In this document: positions 37,826 to 46,209 of the stretch, in pieces | How the letters are laid out: each line of letters opens with the position of its first letter | Position numbering within the stretch: the first letter of the stretch is position 1 | Assembly: GCA_000497835.1 (NCBI GenBank) | Contig: KI547170.1 | Coordinates: forward strand, 1-64,000 | Length of the DNA stretch: 64,000 nucleotides | Source of the DNA: a gamma proteobacterium L18 | GTDB lineage: Bacteria; Pseudomonadota; Gammaproteobacteria; Pseudomonadales; Pseudomonadaceae | Reading direction: 5' to 3' | Translations under genes and position numbers: made by a program | The notes under the pieces: model-generated | Told to the model about the DNA's origin: nothing | The model's database searches: none | Seen by the model: only the letters and a program-made list of their open reading frames with translations

Positions 37826-40199
37826 AAAGCTGGCGGCAGTCATCGCCGCCGCCTTGTCGACCGGTACCGTGGCCGTTATGGCCTGTGGGCCGTTCTTTCC
37901 GCTGCAGGTACTGGATGATCGTGCACAGGCGTTGGCGTCGCCGCCTGGCAACTCGTTCGCCTTCGAGGCGACGCACTGGATTACACCTGCGGATGCGCTC
38001 AAGGCCAATGAGCGCGACAACAACCCTTATGGCGAACCCGTCACCCCGGACAAGCCTGATCAGGCTTCGTTGCCCGCAGCGCAATGGGCCGCCCTGCAAG
38101 CGATGCGCCAGGCCGACAGCGACAGCGGGGCGTATGCCTTGGGCAGCACACTGCCGCCTGCCTTGCGCCTGTACACCACCGGCGCGGTGGATCTGAAAGC
38201 GGCGCAACACTGCGCGGCAGAGGCGCAAGGTTGCGTTGATGAATTGCAGGCCCTTGCCGCCCAGCGTTTCCAGGCGGTGCTGGACCTGCCTGCCGAGCAG
38301 GGCGCGGCCCGCTCGGTGTGGGCCGCTTATGCGTTGGGTCGATTGCATGCCGAGCGTGGCGAGCAAGCCGCCGCAGCCGAGGCCTTCAAACAAGCCCGCA
38401 CCCTGGCAATCGCTGGTGCTTCCGACCCTTGGGGCCTGGCGGTGAGCAGTTACGGCGAAGAAGCCCGCCTGTATCTGGTAAGCGCCCAGCAACGCTGCGA
38501 TTACACCGACTTCACCAACGGCACCGAATGCCCCAACGGCATCACGCCCGCCAACCTGCAGCGCGCCATCGCGCTTTATGCCGAGCAGGCAGCGCGTGGC
38601 TCGGACATCGGCCTGCAGTCGTTGCGCATCCTTGCCGAGTGGCTGCTGGGCGATGGCGATACGGCGGCGTCGGTGATCGATGATCCCTTGAGCCAGCGGC
38701 TGTTGGTGGCGTATGCCATCGGGCGAGCAAGTGATGTGCTGGGCGAAAACGCCGACACCCCCGCCGACTACACCAGCAACGCCGTGCTGAAGACCTTGGT
38801 CGCGGCGATCCGCAAAAAGGATCTACAGCAAGTGCAAGGCGCCGACCGCCTGGCCGCGCTGGCCTACCGCGTGGGCGATTACGGCATGGCCCAGGCGCTG
38901 GTCGACAAGCAGTCCAGCGCCCTGGCCGGCTGGGTGCGGGCCAAGCTGGCCTTGCGCGAGGGCAACACGCCCGCCGCCGCGCAGGCCTATGCGCAGGCGT
39001 CCCAGTCGTTCCCCACGCTGGATAACAGCGTCGAGCCGGTAGTGGGCGCGCAGATCAAGGGCGAGCAGGGCGTGCTGACCCTGTCGCGTGGCGATTACGT
39101 GCAGGCGCTGGATCAGTTCTACGTGGCGGCGCAGATTGCCGCTGGTGGCAGCCAATACAGCGGCGGTGATTACTACGGTGACATGGCCTACGTGGCCGAA
39201 CGCGTGCTTACTGTCGATGAGCTCAAGGCTTACGTTGACCAGCATGTGTCCGCCTCCGCTCCCCCGGTCACGCCTGCCGGGTTCAAGGACTTCAGCCTGC
39301 AGGCGTTTTCCACCTGGAGCACGCAGAACGCCTACCCGCACTTCACCCAGGGCGACCGTTTGCGCTCGCTGCTGGCCCGGCGGTTGGTGCGTGAGGGGCG
39401 TGTGCAGCAGGCGCTGGCCTACTTCCCCGAGGACAGCGACCCGCGCAACGTCGACACCGCCTACGATCAGAACACCGAAAAATCCTACCTCGCCACCACC
39501 ACCGCCCGCAGTTGGGCCAAGGCCTATGGCGATGCCCTGGAGGATGCCCAGCACGCCTGGCGCGACACCACCCGCGCCCGCGCCTGGTATGCGGCCGCCA
39601 CGCTGGCGCGGCAGCACGGCATGGAAATCATGGGCTACGAACAGGCCCCGGACTTCGCTGAGTTCGGCGGCGCGTTCACCTATGGCGCAGGCCGCTACAG
39701 CTACCCTCGTAATGGCGCCGACGGTAAACCGCTGCCCCGCGATACCGCCGAGCAGCGCGCCGTTTCCAACCTGCCAGGGCCGCTAGTCAGCGACGGTGAG
39801 CGTCAGCGCTATGCCGCCACCGAGCCGCAGCCGCAACGCTTCCACTACCGCTATGTAGCCGTGGAACATGCGCTGAAAGCGGCGGACAACGTGCCTGCAC
39901 GCTCCCAGGCCTTTGCCGCAGTGCTGTGCCAGGCCACGCACTTCGTGCAGAACGATCAGGAACGGGCGGAGAAGGTATACCTGCGCTACGTCAAAGAGGG
40001 CGCCGCCGTGGCCTTTGCCGAGGATTTCGGCCACCAGTGCGTGGAGCCTGACTTCGATGCGGCGGCGCGTTTCCCGTATGTGCATGCGTGGCGGGATGCG
40101 CGGTCGTGGTTGCGGCAGTATCGCTACGCCGTGATCGCCGTGCTGGTGCTCGGTGGTGCAGGGCTGATTGCCTGGCGAGTTCGGCGCAAAAAGGCCTGA
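37812..40199 (+). CDS. Large exported protein with C-terminal membrane anchor, unknown function
   Basis: 795-residue protein. An N-terminal export signal ends near MACGPFFPL; Cys 25 could be lipidated, but the box VMAC is not canonical. The body is Ala-rich and helical with TPR/Sel1-like periodicity (DRAQALA, AAEAFKQARTLAIAGA, AAQAYAQASQSF, RVQQALAYF). One membrane segment lies at the C terminus (VIAVLVLGGAGLIAW), followed by a positive tail RVRRKKA. It should sit in the periplasm anchored to the inner membrane. The ATG at 37812 has GGAAAGGAAT upstream. An earlier frame start would lie deep inside the lipoprotein gene. I do not recognise the family. Confidence 0.75.
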   Translation: MWNRKKLAAVIAAALSTGTVAVMACGPFFPLQVLDDRAQALASPPGNSFAFEATHWITPADALKANERDNNPYGEPVTPDKPDQASLPAAQWAALQAMRQADSDSGAYALGSTLPPALRLYTTGAVDLKAAQHCAAEAQGCVDELQALAAQRFQAVLDLPAEQGAARSVWAAYALGRLHAERGEQAAAAEAFKQARTLAIAGASDPWGLAVSSYGEEARLYLVSAQQRCDYTDFTNGTECPNGITPANLQRAIALYAEQAARGSDIGLQSLRILAEWLLGDGDTAASVIDDPLSQRLLVAYAIGRASDVLGENADTPADYTSNAVLKTLVAAIRKKDLQQVQGADRLAALAYRVGDYGMAQALVDKQSSALAGWVRAKLALREGNTPAAAQAYAQASQSFPTLDNSVEPVVGAQIKGEQGVLTLSRGDYVQALDQFYVAAQIAAGGSQYSGGDYYGDMAYVAERVLTVDELKAYVDQHVSASAPPVTPAGFKDFSLQAFSTWSTQNAYPHFTQGDRLRSLLARRLVREGRVQQALAYFPEDSDPRNVDTAYDQNTEKSYLATTTARSWAKAYGDALEDAQHAWRDTTRARAWYAAATLARQHGMEIMGYEQAPDFAEFGGAFTYGAGRYSYPRNGADGKPLPRDTAEQRAVSNLPGPLVSDGERQRYAATEPQPQRFHYRYVAVEHALKAADNVPARSQAFAAVLCQATHFVQNDQERAEKVYLRYVKEGAAVAFAEDFGHQCVEPDFDAAARFPYVHAWRDARSWLRQYRYAVIAVLVLGGAGLIAWRVRRKKA

Positions 40200-40200
40200 T

Positions 40201-40554
40201 ATGCGAGTGCTGATCAACCTGGCCTGTCACGGCTGCGCGATGCTTGCCTACGTGCTGTTGTGGACCTATAGCTTCAGCCTGTACCGGCACTGGGGTGGCG
40301 TGATTACCCGGGGCATCGACATAGGCATGGCATCGCGGCTGATTTTTTACGTGGTGGTGGCGATCAACGTGGTGGTCGCTGTGGTGCCGTCCAGGCGGGT
40401 GAAGTACGGCCTGGCCGGGTTGGCGGGGGCGCTGATCCTGGCTTACCTGCTACCGGACTACCCCTTGCGCGCGCCGCTGTTTGCGGTGCTCGCGACAGGC
40501 ACCACCGGCCTTGCCGTCTGGTGCTCGGAATTCAAGCCCTTGCCCAGGCATTAG
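40201..40554 (+). CDS. Small membrane protein, unknown function
   Basis: 117-residue hydrophobic protein with about four membrane segments (LACHGCAMLAYVLLWTYSF, LIFYVVVAINVVVAVV, GLAGLAGALILAYLL, LFAVLATGTTGLAV). The ATG lies 2 bases after the stop of the preceding gene, indicating co-translation with the anchored TPR-like protein. Earlier in-frame starts lie inside that gene. No family recognised. Confidence 0.72.
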   Translation: MRVLINLACHGCAMLAYVLLWTYSFSLYRHWGGVITRGIDIGMASRLIFYVVVAINVVVAVVPSRRVKYGLAGLAGALILAYLLPDYPLRAPLFAVLATGTTGLAVWCSEFKPLPRH

Positions 40555-40569
40555 GTACCACCCGTCATT

Positions 40570-40646
40570 GTGGGACCGGGCGAAGCTCGGGAAGGGGCAA
40601 GCCGGGAAACCGAGTCGTTCGCTTCCCGAGCTTCGCCCGGTCGCAC
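40570..40646. repeat. Paired REP element (CCGGGCGAAGCTCGGGAAG family)
   Basis: Inverted arms GTGGGACCGGGCGAAGCTCG and CGAGCTTCGCCCGGTCGCAC flank 27 bases. The same element recurs, with arms in the opposite order, at 46130-46194. It lies just after a gene end. Confidence 0.85.
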
Positions 40647-40748
40647 ATTTCGTCCCGCTACAATCTCCATCTAACCGCTCGTGGGGTTAAGTGGTGCACC
40701 AATAGTATGATAATATGTGCTGGCCACTCAGTCTTCCAAGGTGAAATC

Positions 40749-40994
40749 ATGGCCACTGTTCGCAAAACCATCACTCTGACCGACGCCCAAGACAATTGGA
40801 TAAAAGCTCAGATTGATTCGGGACTGTATACCAACGACAGTGAATGCATCCGTGACCTGATCCGTCGAGAACAGGAGCATCGCTTCAGTCTCGAAGCCAT
40901 TCGCGCCGCTTTGATTGCCGGCGAGGCCAGCGGTGAGCCACGTCCTTTCGATGTCGAAGCGTTCAAGCAGGGAATGATAAACAGGCATGCCTGA
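40749..40994 (+). CDS. parD: ParD-family antitoxin
   Basis: 81-residue ParD/CC2985-type antitoxin. The ribbon-helix-helix part is residues 1-45 (ATVRKTITLTDAQDNWIKAQ, NDSECIRDLIRREQE) and the toxin-binding tail ends FDVEAFKQGMINRHA. It would bind ParE and repress its own promoter. The ATG at 40749 starts the domain; an upstream in-frame extension runs into a REP element and is rejected. Its ParE partner next door is broken, so it is an orphan unless it neutralises other ParE toxins. Confidence 0.88.
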   Translation: MATVRKTITLTDAQDNWIKAQIDSGLYTNDSECIRDLIRREQEHRFSLEAIRAALIAGEASGEPRPFDVEAFKQGMINRHA

Positions 40995-41123
40995 GTATCG
41001 CCTTACGCCAGCGGCTATTTCCGACCTTGAGGATATTTGGCGCTACACCGCGCAGATCATACGATTTACCCCAAGGTACAGACTTACCTGCACAAAGCAA
41101 TGGATGCGCCCCGCCACCTCTGA
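40987..41123 (+). pseudogene. parE: parE toxin with internal deletion
   Basis: The frame from 40987 (overlapping parD by 8 bases) reads MPEYRLTPAAISDLEDIWRY, the normal ParE N terminus, for about 23 codons and then loses the family pattern. From 41055 a different frame reads DHTIYPKVQTYLHKAMDAPRHL-stop. Its end MDAPRHL is the classic ParE C terminus. About 50 middle codons are missing and the two ends are out of frame, so no toxin can be made. Total length is 137 bases against about 290 for an intact gene. Confidence 0.85.
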
Positions 41124-41205
41124 TCCATAGCCGCTGCCGCAGGCTGCGCTGGCCCTGTGCCTCGCTGAAGACCTTCAGCGTACTTGAAGAGCAGCCGCCA
41201 CAACG

Positions 41206-41240
41206 CAAAAAGCCCCGGGGCGCTAACCCCGGGGCTTTTC
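41206..41240 (-). terminator. Terminator behind tRNA-Arg
   Basis: Strong hairpin with arms AGCCCCGGGG and CCCCGGGGCT (41211-41236). It is flanked by A5 on the left and TTTTCTTTT on the right, so it can work on both strands. It lies 7 bases beyond the 3' end of the leftward tRNA gene. Confidence 0.8.
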
Positions 41241-41247
41241 TTTTATA

Positions 41248-41324
41248 TGGCGCACTTGGCGGGATTCGAACCCACGACCCCTGCCTTCGGAGGGCAGTAC
41301 TCTATCCAGCTGAGCTACAAGTGC
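41248..41324 (-). tRNA. tRNA-Arg(CCG)
   Basis: On the minus strand the acceptor stem GCACTTG pairs with CAAGTGC. The D-arm is GCTCAGCTGGATAGAG, the anticodon arm CTGCC-CTCCGAA-GGCAG has anticodon CCG, and the T-arm contains GGTTCGAATCC. The CCA end is encoded (TGG at 41248-41250). Total length is 77 bases. It decodes CGG and is a common integration site. Confidence 0.96.
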
Positions 41325-41673
41325 AACGCGGGCGCCATGATACCCATCTGAGGGGTGGGCGTCTATGCGGTGATGTGTGGATGATTTCGCACAGTTTGCG
41401 CTGCAACCCCTACGTCAGTCTGAAAAGTGCACCGTCTGGGGGAATTTTGTTCTTTTTTCCGAACAGCCTATTGTCCTTTACCCCCATTGCTCCTAGGATT
41501 CGTTTGAGATTTCAAACGCTCCTCAGTCCGGTGCTGCGCTCGCACGGGTAATATCCTGTGCGCATTTGGTGTTTTGCCCGGCGTATGATTTCCTGACGGC
41601 AGTTCCACCAGGAACGCCTAACCAACATCAACAATTTGCCCCGTGTATGCACGGTGCTGTTAAGGAAGCCGAC
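41325..41673. promoter_or_regulatory. Upstream region of gabD with inverted repeat
   Basis: 349 bases without a gene. The tRNA-Arg promoter should lie at the left end, facing left. The gabD promoter should lie toward the right. A perfect inverted repeat CGTTTGA-GATT-TCAAACG at 41501-41518 is a candidate operator. GGAAG ahead of the ATG is the ribosome site. No clear -35/-10 pair or sigma-54 site was identified. Confidence 0.45.
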
Positions 41674-43116
41674 ATGCAGCTTAAAGACGCTCAGTTGTTC
41701 CGCCAACAAGCCTACCTCGACGGTGTTTGGGCTGACGCGGACAACGGCCAGACCATCAAGGTCACCAACCCGGCCACGGGAGAAGTCCTGGGTACCGTGC
41801 CCAAGATGGGCGCCGCTGAAACCCGCCGCGCCATCGAGGCTGCCGACAAGGCGCTGCCGGCCTGGCGTGCACTGACCGCCAAGGAGCGCTCCAACAAGCT
41901 GCGCCGCTGGTTCGAACTGATGATCGAAAACCAGGACGACCTGGCCCGCCTGATGACCCTGGAACAGGGCAAGCCACTGGCCGAAGCCAAGGGCGAAATC
42001 GGCTACGCCGCCTCGTTCATCGAGTGGTTCGCCGAAGAAGCCAAGCGCGTCTACGGTGACACCATTCCTGGCCACCAGCCAGACAAGCGCCTGATCGTCA
42101 TCAAGCAGCCAATCGGCGTTACCGCGGCCATCACCCCGTGGAACTTCCCGGCTGCCATGATCACCCGTAAAGCCGGCCCGGCCCTGGCCGCTGGCTGCAC
42201 CATGGTGCTCAAGCCTGCTTCGCAAACCCCGTACTCCGCCCTGGCCCTGGCCGAACTGGCCGAGCGCGCCGGCATCCCTAAAGGTGTGTTCAGCGTAGTT
42301 ACCGGCAGCGCCGGCGACATCGGCAGCGAACTGACCGGCAACCCGATCGTGCGCAAACTGTCGTTCACCGGTTCGACCGAAATCGGTCGCCAGCTGATGT
42401 CCGAATGCGCCAAGGACATCAAGAAAGTGTCCCTGGAGCTGGGCGGCAACGCGCCGTTCATCGTGTTCGACGACGCCGACCTGGATAAGGCCGTAGAAGG
42501 CGCGATCATCTCCAAGTACCGCAACAACGGCCAGACCTGCGTCTGCGCCAACCGCATCTACGTGCAGGACGGCGTGTACGACGCGTTCGCCGAGAAGCTG
42601 AAAGTGGCCGTCAACAAGCTGAAGATCGGCAACGGCCTGGAAGAGGGCACCACCACTGGCCCGCTGATCGACGAAAAAGCCGTGGCCAAGGTCAAGGAGC
42701 ACATCGCCGACGCCCTGAGCAAAGGCGCTACCGTGCTGACCGGCGGCAACGCAATGGAAGGCAACTTCTTCGAGCCGACCGTACTGGTCAACGTGCCGAA
42801 GACCGCTGCCGTGGCCAAGGAAGAAACCTTCGGCCCGCTGGCGCCACTGTTCCGCTTCAAAGACGAAGCTGAAGTGATCGCCATGTCCAACGACACCGAG
42901 TTCGGCCTGGCGTCGTACTTCTACGCCCGTGACATGAGCCGCGTGTTCCGCGTTGCCGAAGCCCTGGAATACGGCATGGTGGGTATCAACACCGGCCTGA
43001 TCTCCAACGAAGTGGCGCCGTTCGGCGGCATCAAGGCTTCGGGCCTGGGCCGTGAAGGCTCCAAGTACGGCATCGAAGACTACCTGGAAATCAAATACCT
43101 CTGCATTTCGGTCTGA
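41674..43116 (+). CDS. gabD: Succinate-semialdehyde dehydrogenase (NADP+)
   Basis: 480-residue aldehyde dehydrogenase, the normal length for GabD. It oxidises succinate semialdehyde to succinate in GABA catabolism. Visible are the cofactor region ITPWNFPAAMITRK, FTGSTEIG, the catalytic Glu in LELGGNAP and the catalytic Cys in NNGQTCVCANR. The ATG at 41674 has AAGGAAG upstream and begins MQLKDAQLFRQQAYLDG. An upstream ATG at 41647 is less likely because it lacks a ribosome site. It is followed by gabT after 183 bases containing a hairpin. Confidence 0.97.
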   Translation: MQLKDAQLFRQQAYLDGVWADADNGQTIKVTNPATGEVLGTVPKMGAAETRRAIEAADKALPAWRALTAKERSNKLRRWFELMIENQDDLARLMTLEQGKPLAEAKGEIGYAASFIEWFAEEAKRVYGDTIPGHQPDKRLIVIKQPIGVTAAITPWNFPAAMITRKAGPALAAGCTMVLKPASQTPYSALALAELAERAGIPKGVFSVVTGSAGDIGSELTGNPIVRKLSFTGSTEIGRQLMSECAKDIKKVSLELGGNAPFIVFDDADLDKAVEGAIISKYRNNGQTCVCANRIYVQDGVYDAFAEKLKVAVNKLKIGNGLEEGTTTGPLIDEKAVAKVKEHIADALSKGATVLTGGNAMEGNFFEPTVLVNVPKTAAVAKEETFGPLAPLFRFKDEAEVIAMSNDTEFGLASYFYARDMSRVFRVAEALEYGMVGINTGLISNEVAPFGGIKASGLGREGSKYGIEDYLEIKYLCISV

Positions 43117-43133
43117 TACGCAGCGGTATTGCA

Positions 43134-43170
43134 GCCGCCGGGGCGCGAGAGCGACGTCCCGGCGGCTTTA
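43134..43170 (+). terminator. Hairpin between gabD and gabT
   Basis: Arms GCCGCCGGG and CCCGGCGGC are followed by TTTAT. This is a short U-tract, so termination is probably partial and could reduce gabT relative to gabD. Confidence 0.55.
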
Positions 43171-43299
43171 TGCAGCACCCAAGCAACCCCTTTTCGTGGC
43201 CGGGAGGCCGTGACAGTCGATCATCGTATGCTGTCGCCGTTGACCCCCGCCGCTTGATCCTTGAACCACGCCGCCCGATGAGCGGTGAATGAGGAAACC

Positions 43300-44580
43300 A
43301 TGAGCAAGACTAACGAATCCTTGATGCAACGCCGCCAGGCAGCCGTTCCACGTGGCGTTGGCCAGATCCACCCGATCTTCGCCGAGTCGGCCAAGAACGC
43401 TACCGTCACCGACGTTGAAGGTCGCGAGTTCATCGACTTCGCCGGCGGTATCGCCGTGCTGAACACCGGTCACGTGCACCCGAAAATCATCGCCGCCGTC
43501 GAAGCTCAGCTGCACAAGCTCACCCATACCTGCTTCCAGGTGCTGGCCTACGAGCCATACGTGGAAGTGTGCGAGAAAATCAACGCTCGCGTGCCTGGCG
43601 ACTTCGCCAAGAAAACCCTGCTGGTGACCACAGGTTCCGAAGCTGTCGAGAACGCCGTCAAGATCGCCCGCGCCGCCACCGGCCGAGCTGGCGTGATCGC
43701 CTTCACCGGCGCCTACCACGGCCGCACCATGATGACCCTGGGCCTGACCGGTAAAGTCGTGCCTTACTCGGCCGGCATGGGCCTGATGCCAGGCGGCGTA
43801 TTCCGCGCCCTGTACCCGAACGAACTGCACGGCGTGAGCATCGACGATTCGATCGCCAGCATCGAGCGCGTGTTCAAGAACGACGCCGAGCCGCGTGACA
43901 TCGCTGCCATCATCCTGGAGCCGGTGCAGGGCGAAGGCGGTTTCTATGTCGCGCCGAAAGAATTCATGGTGCGCCTGCGCGCCCTGTGCGACCAGCACGG
44001 CATCCTGCTGATCGCCGACGAAGTACAGACCGGCGCTGGCCGTACCGGTACCTTCTTCGCCATGGAACAGATGGGCGTCGCGCCTGACCTGACCACCTTC
44101 GCCAAATCCATCGCTGGCGGTTTCCCGCTGGCCGGTGTGTGCGGCAAGGCCGAGTACATGGACGCCATCGCCCCGGGCGGCCTGGGCGGCACCTACGCCG
44201 GTAGCCCGATCGCCTGCGCCGCGGCCCTGGCCGTGATGGAAGTGTTCGAAGAAGAAAACCTGCTGGACCGCAGCAAGGCCGTGGGCGAGCGCCTGGTGGC
44301 CGGCCTGCGTGAAATCCAGGCCAAGCACCCGATCATCGGTGATGTGCGTGCCCTGGGCGCCATGATCGCTGTTGAAGTGTTCGAAGGCGCCGACAACCAC
44401 AAGCCGAACGCTGCTGCCGTTGCCTCGGTGGTTGCCAAGGCGCGCGACAAGGGCCTGATCCTGCTGTCGTGCGGCACCTACGGTAACGTGCTGCGCATCC
44501 TGGTTCCGCTGACCTCGCCTGACGAGCAGCTGGACAAGGGCCTGGCCATCATCGAAGAGTGCTTCGCCGAACTGGCGTAA
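43300..44580 (+). CDS. gabT: 4-aminobutyrate aminotransferase
   Basis: 426-residue class-III PLP aminotransferase. It converts GABA and 2-oxoglutarate to succinate semialdehyde and glutamate, feeding GabD. Family motifs are FAGGIAVLNTGH, TTGSEAVENAVKIAR, IIEPVQGEGGF (here as ILEPVQGEGGFYVAP), LLIADEVQTGAGRTG and the PLP lysine in TFAKSIAGGFPL. The ATG at 43300 has GAGGAA upstream. An ATG 5 codons earlier lacks one. Confidence 0.97.
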   Translation: MSKTNESLMQRRQAAVPRGVGQIHPIFAESAKNATVTDVEGREFIDFAGGIAVLNTGHVHPKIIAAVEAQLHKLTHTCFQVLAYEPYVEVCEKINARVPGDFAKKTLLVTTGSEAVENAVKIARAATGRAGVIAFTGAYHGRTMMTLGLTGKVVPYSAGMGLMPGGVFRALYPNELHGVSIDDSIASIERVFKNDAEPRDIAAIILEPVQGEGGFYVAPKEFMVRLRALCDQHGILLIADEVQTGAGRTGTFFAMEQMGVAPDLTTFAKSIAGGFPLAGVCGKAEYMDAIAPGGLGGTYAGSPIACAAALAVMEVFEEENLLDRSKAVGERLVAGLREIQAKHPIIGDVRALGAMIAVEVFEGADNHKPNAAAVASVVAKARDKGLILLSCGTYGNVLRILVPLTSPDEQLDKGLAIIEECFAELA

Positions 44581-44598
44581 GTCCCCCTCGATACACAG

Positions 44599-44628
44599 AA
44601 AAACCCGCCTCGGCGGGTTTTTTTGTTT
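44599..44628 (+). terminator. Terminator of gabDT
   Basis: The hairpin AAACCCGCC-TC-GGCGGGTTT is followed by TTTTG and further T. It lies 20 bases after the gabT stop codon. Confidence 0.9.
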
Positions 44629-44681
44629 TTGGGACGGCATCGAAACTCGGTAGCAGCAATTGCTTTGGAATGGTGTCGTCT

Positions 44682-44742
44682 GCATCGCGGCCAAGGCCGG
44701 CTCCTACGCCGACCGTGGTAGGAGCCGGCCTTGGCCGCGATG
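44682..44742. repeat. REP pair (GCCAAGGCCGGCTCCTAC family)
   Basis: Perfect inverted arms CATCGCGGCCAAGGCCGGCT... and its complement flank 11 bases. A single related arm is at 50613-50642 and a variant pair at 52194-52265. Upstream of the HDOD gene this element fills part of a 325-base spacer. The rest shows no other feature. Confidence 0.88.
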
Positions 44743-44905
44743 CAGGCGACGCAATCCATGGGCCATGCGCATTGACGTAACTGCCGCCAGGCCATGAATC
44801 CTGGCCAGGCAGAAAATGTGACGCGCAGCACGTTTTTTTCGCTGAAACCAAGCGCACCGCCCAATGTCTGGATAACCTGTAACCAATGCCTTCGGAGTAA
44901 GAGCC

Positions 44906-46114
44906 ATGAGTGCGCAGGACAGCCCGGCAATTCCACGGGTATTGATTGCCGAAGCAGACCCCTGGACCCGGGACCTGCTGACGCAAATGCTGTTGAGCGT
45001 GCGCTGTGACGCGCAACTGGACGTATGTACCGATGGCCAGGACGCCCGGCAACTGCTCATGCGCAACCCCGACCTGGTGATCGCTGCCCGCGAACTGCCG
45101 GGTTTCGACGGCCTGGACCTGCTGCGCGCCGTGCGGCAGAAAAGCCAGCGCAAGACCATCCCCTTCATCCTCATCAGTGACCGCAGTGACGTGGCCAGCG
45201 TGCGCGAAGCTGTGTCCCTGCACCCTACGGCCTACCTGTCCAAACCGTTGAACCTGGACTCGCTGAAGGAGCGTCTGCACGCCCTGTTACTGGAGGTCGG
45301 CCAGAACGTAGTGTGCGAAATACCGGCCCTGGCCCCGGGCATACGCCTGGAGGCTTACCTGGAAGAGCGCCGCCAGCACTCTGATGGCGGGCCCTTGCTC
45401 GCCGACGTGCAGGTAGCGGTCAAGCGCGCCCTGAACCCTCAAGGCCTCAATCTGCGCCAGCTGGAGGAAGAGGTACGCACCGATCCCCAGATCACTGCCG
45501 TGCTGATCGCCGCCGCCAACAGCGCCGCCCACCACCGCGATGCCCCTGCGCAGACATTGCTGCAGGCGCTCACTAAATTGGGCGCCAAGCAAAGCATGAA
45601 CCTGATCCTGGGCCTGACGCTCAAGCGCAGTGCACGGTTATCGGACCCGGAACTGTCCGGCCATGCCGAGCGCTTCTGGAGCCATTCCCTGCATGCAGCC
45701 GAATACGCCCGCACCCTGGCGCGCAACCTGGACGTGGATCAGGAGCGCTGCTATTGCGCGGGCCTGTTGCACTGTCTGGGTGACCTGGCGTTGTTGCGGG
45801 CGTTGCAGGAATGGCGGCTGGCCGGCGGTGTGCTCGAGGAGGGCGCGGTGGACAAGGCCCTGAAGGAATTCGGCGCGGCCTATGGTTCGGCCCTGCGCAC
45901 CCGCTGGCGATTGCCGCTGGAACTGCGGGAATTGATTGCCGCGATTTATCAGCTGGGGGGCGGGGTGTATGGTCGCGATACCCTGGCCATGAACCTGGCA
46001 GGGCAGCTGGCACGGCTGGAACCGGGTGAAAGCCTGGAGCCGATCGCCAATGGCAAGACCGCACGGCTATTGAAAATGAGCCTGCCCGAACTCACCCGCC
46101 TGCGTCGTAATTGA
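44906..46114 (+). CDS. Degenerate receiver plus HDOD domain signalling protein
   Basis: 402-residue cytoplasmic protein. A receiver-like domain (residues 10-130) retains acidic residues at the start (AEAD) and the switch Lys 113 (LSKPL). The phosphoacceptor position has Ala 61 in DLVIAARELPGFDG, where canonical receivers have Asp. An HDOD domain (about 165-360) follows, with CYCAGLLHCLGDLALL. HDOD proteins tune cyclic-di-GMP and motility networks by protein contacts. The receiver is therefore probably phosphorylation-independent. The gene is followed by a GGDEF gene on the opposite strand. Confidence 0.85.
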   Translation: MSAQDSPAIPRVLIAEADPWTRDLLTQMLLSVRCDAQLDVCTDGQDARQLLMRNPDLVIAARELPGFDGLDLLRAVRQKSQRKTIPFILISDRSDVASVREAVSLHPTAYLSKPLNLDSLKERLHALLLEVGQNVVCEIPALAPGIRLEAYLEERRQHSDGGPLLADVQVAVKRALNPQGLNLRQLEEEVRTDPQITAVLIAAANSAAHHRDAPAQTLLQALTKLGAKQSMNLILGLTLKRSARLSDPELSGHAERFWSHSLHAAEYARTLARNLDVDQERCYCAGLLHCLGDLALLRALQEWRLAGGVLEEGAVDKALKEFGAAYGSALRTRWRLPLELRELIAAIYQLGGGVYGRDTLAMNLAGQLARLEPGESLEPIANGKTARLLKMSLPELTRLRRN

Positions 46115-46129
46115 GTTTGGCGGCGACTG

Positions 46130-46194
46130 CTTCCCGAGCTTCGCCCGGTCCCACAGGGGGGGGCAATCTGTGGGACCGGGCGAAGCTCGGGAAA
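46130..46194. repeat. REP pair (same family as 40570-40646)
   Basis: Arms CTTCCCGAGCTTCGCCCGGT and ACCGGGCGAAGCTCGGGAA are inverted around a G-rich loop. It lies between two convergent genes, where it may act as a bidirectional transcript end. Confidence 0.85.
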
Positions 46195-46209
46195 AGGCCA
46201 ACGCGAATC

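Noticed and set aside
153-40554. Prophage or plasmid origin of the T6SS region
   Set aside because: The contractile genes are all T6SS types. There are no capsid, terminase, replication or integrase genes.
40521-40748. An N-terminally extended ParD
   Set aside because: The extension is translated from a REP element and lacks a ribosome site. The ribbon-helix-helix domain begins at 40749.
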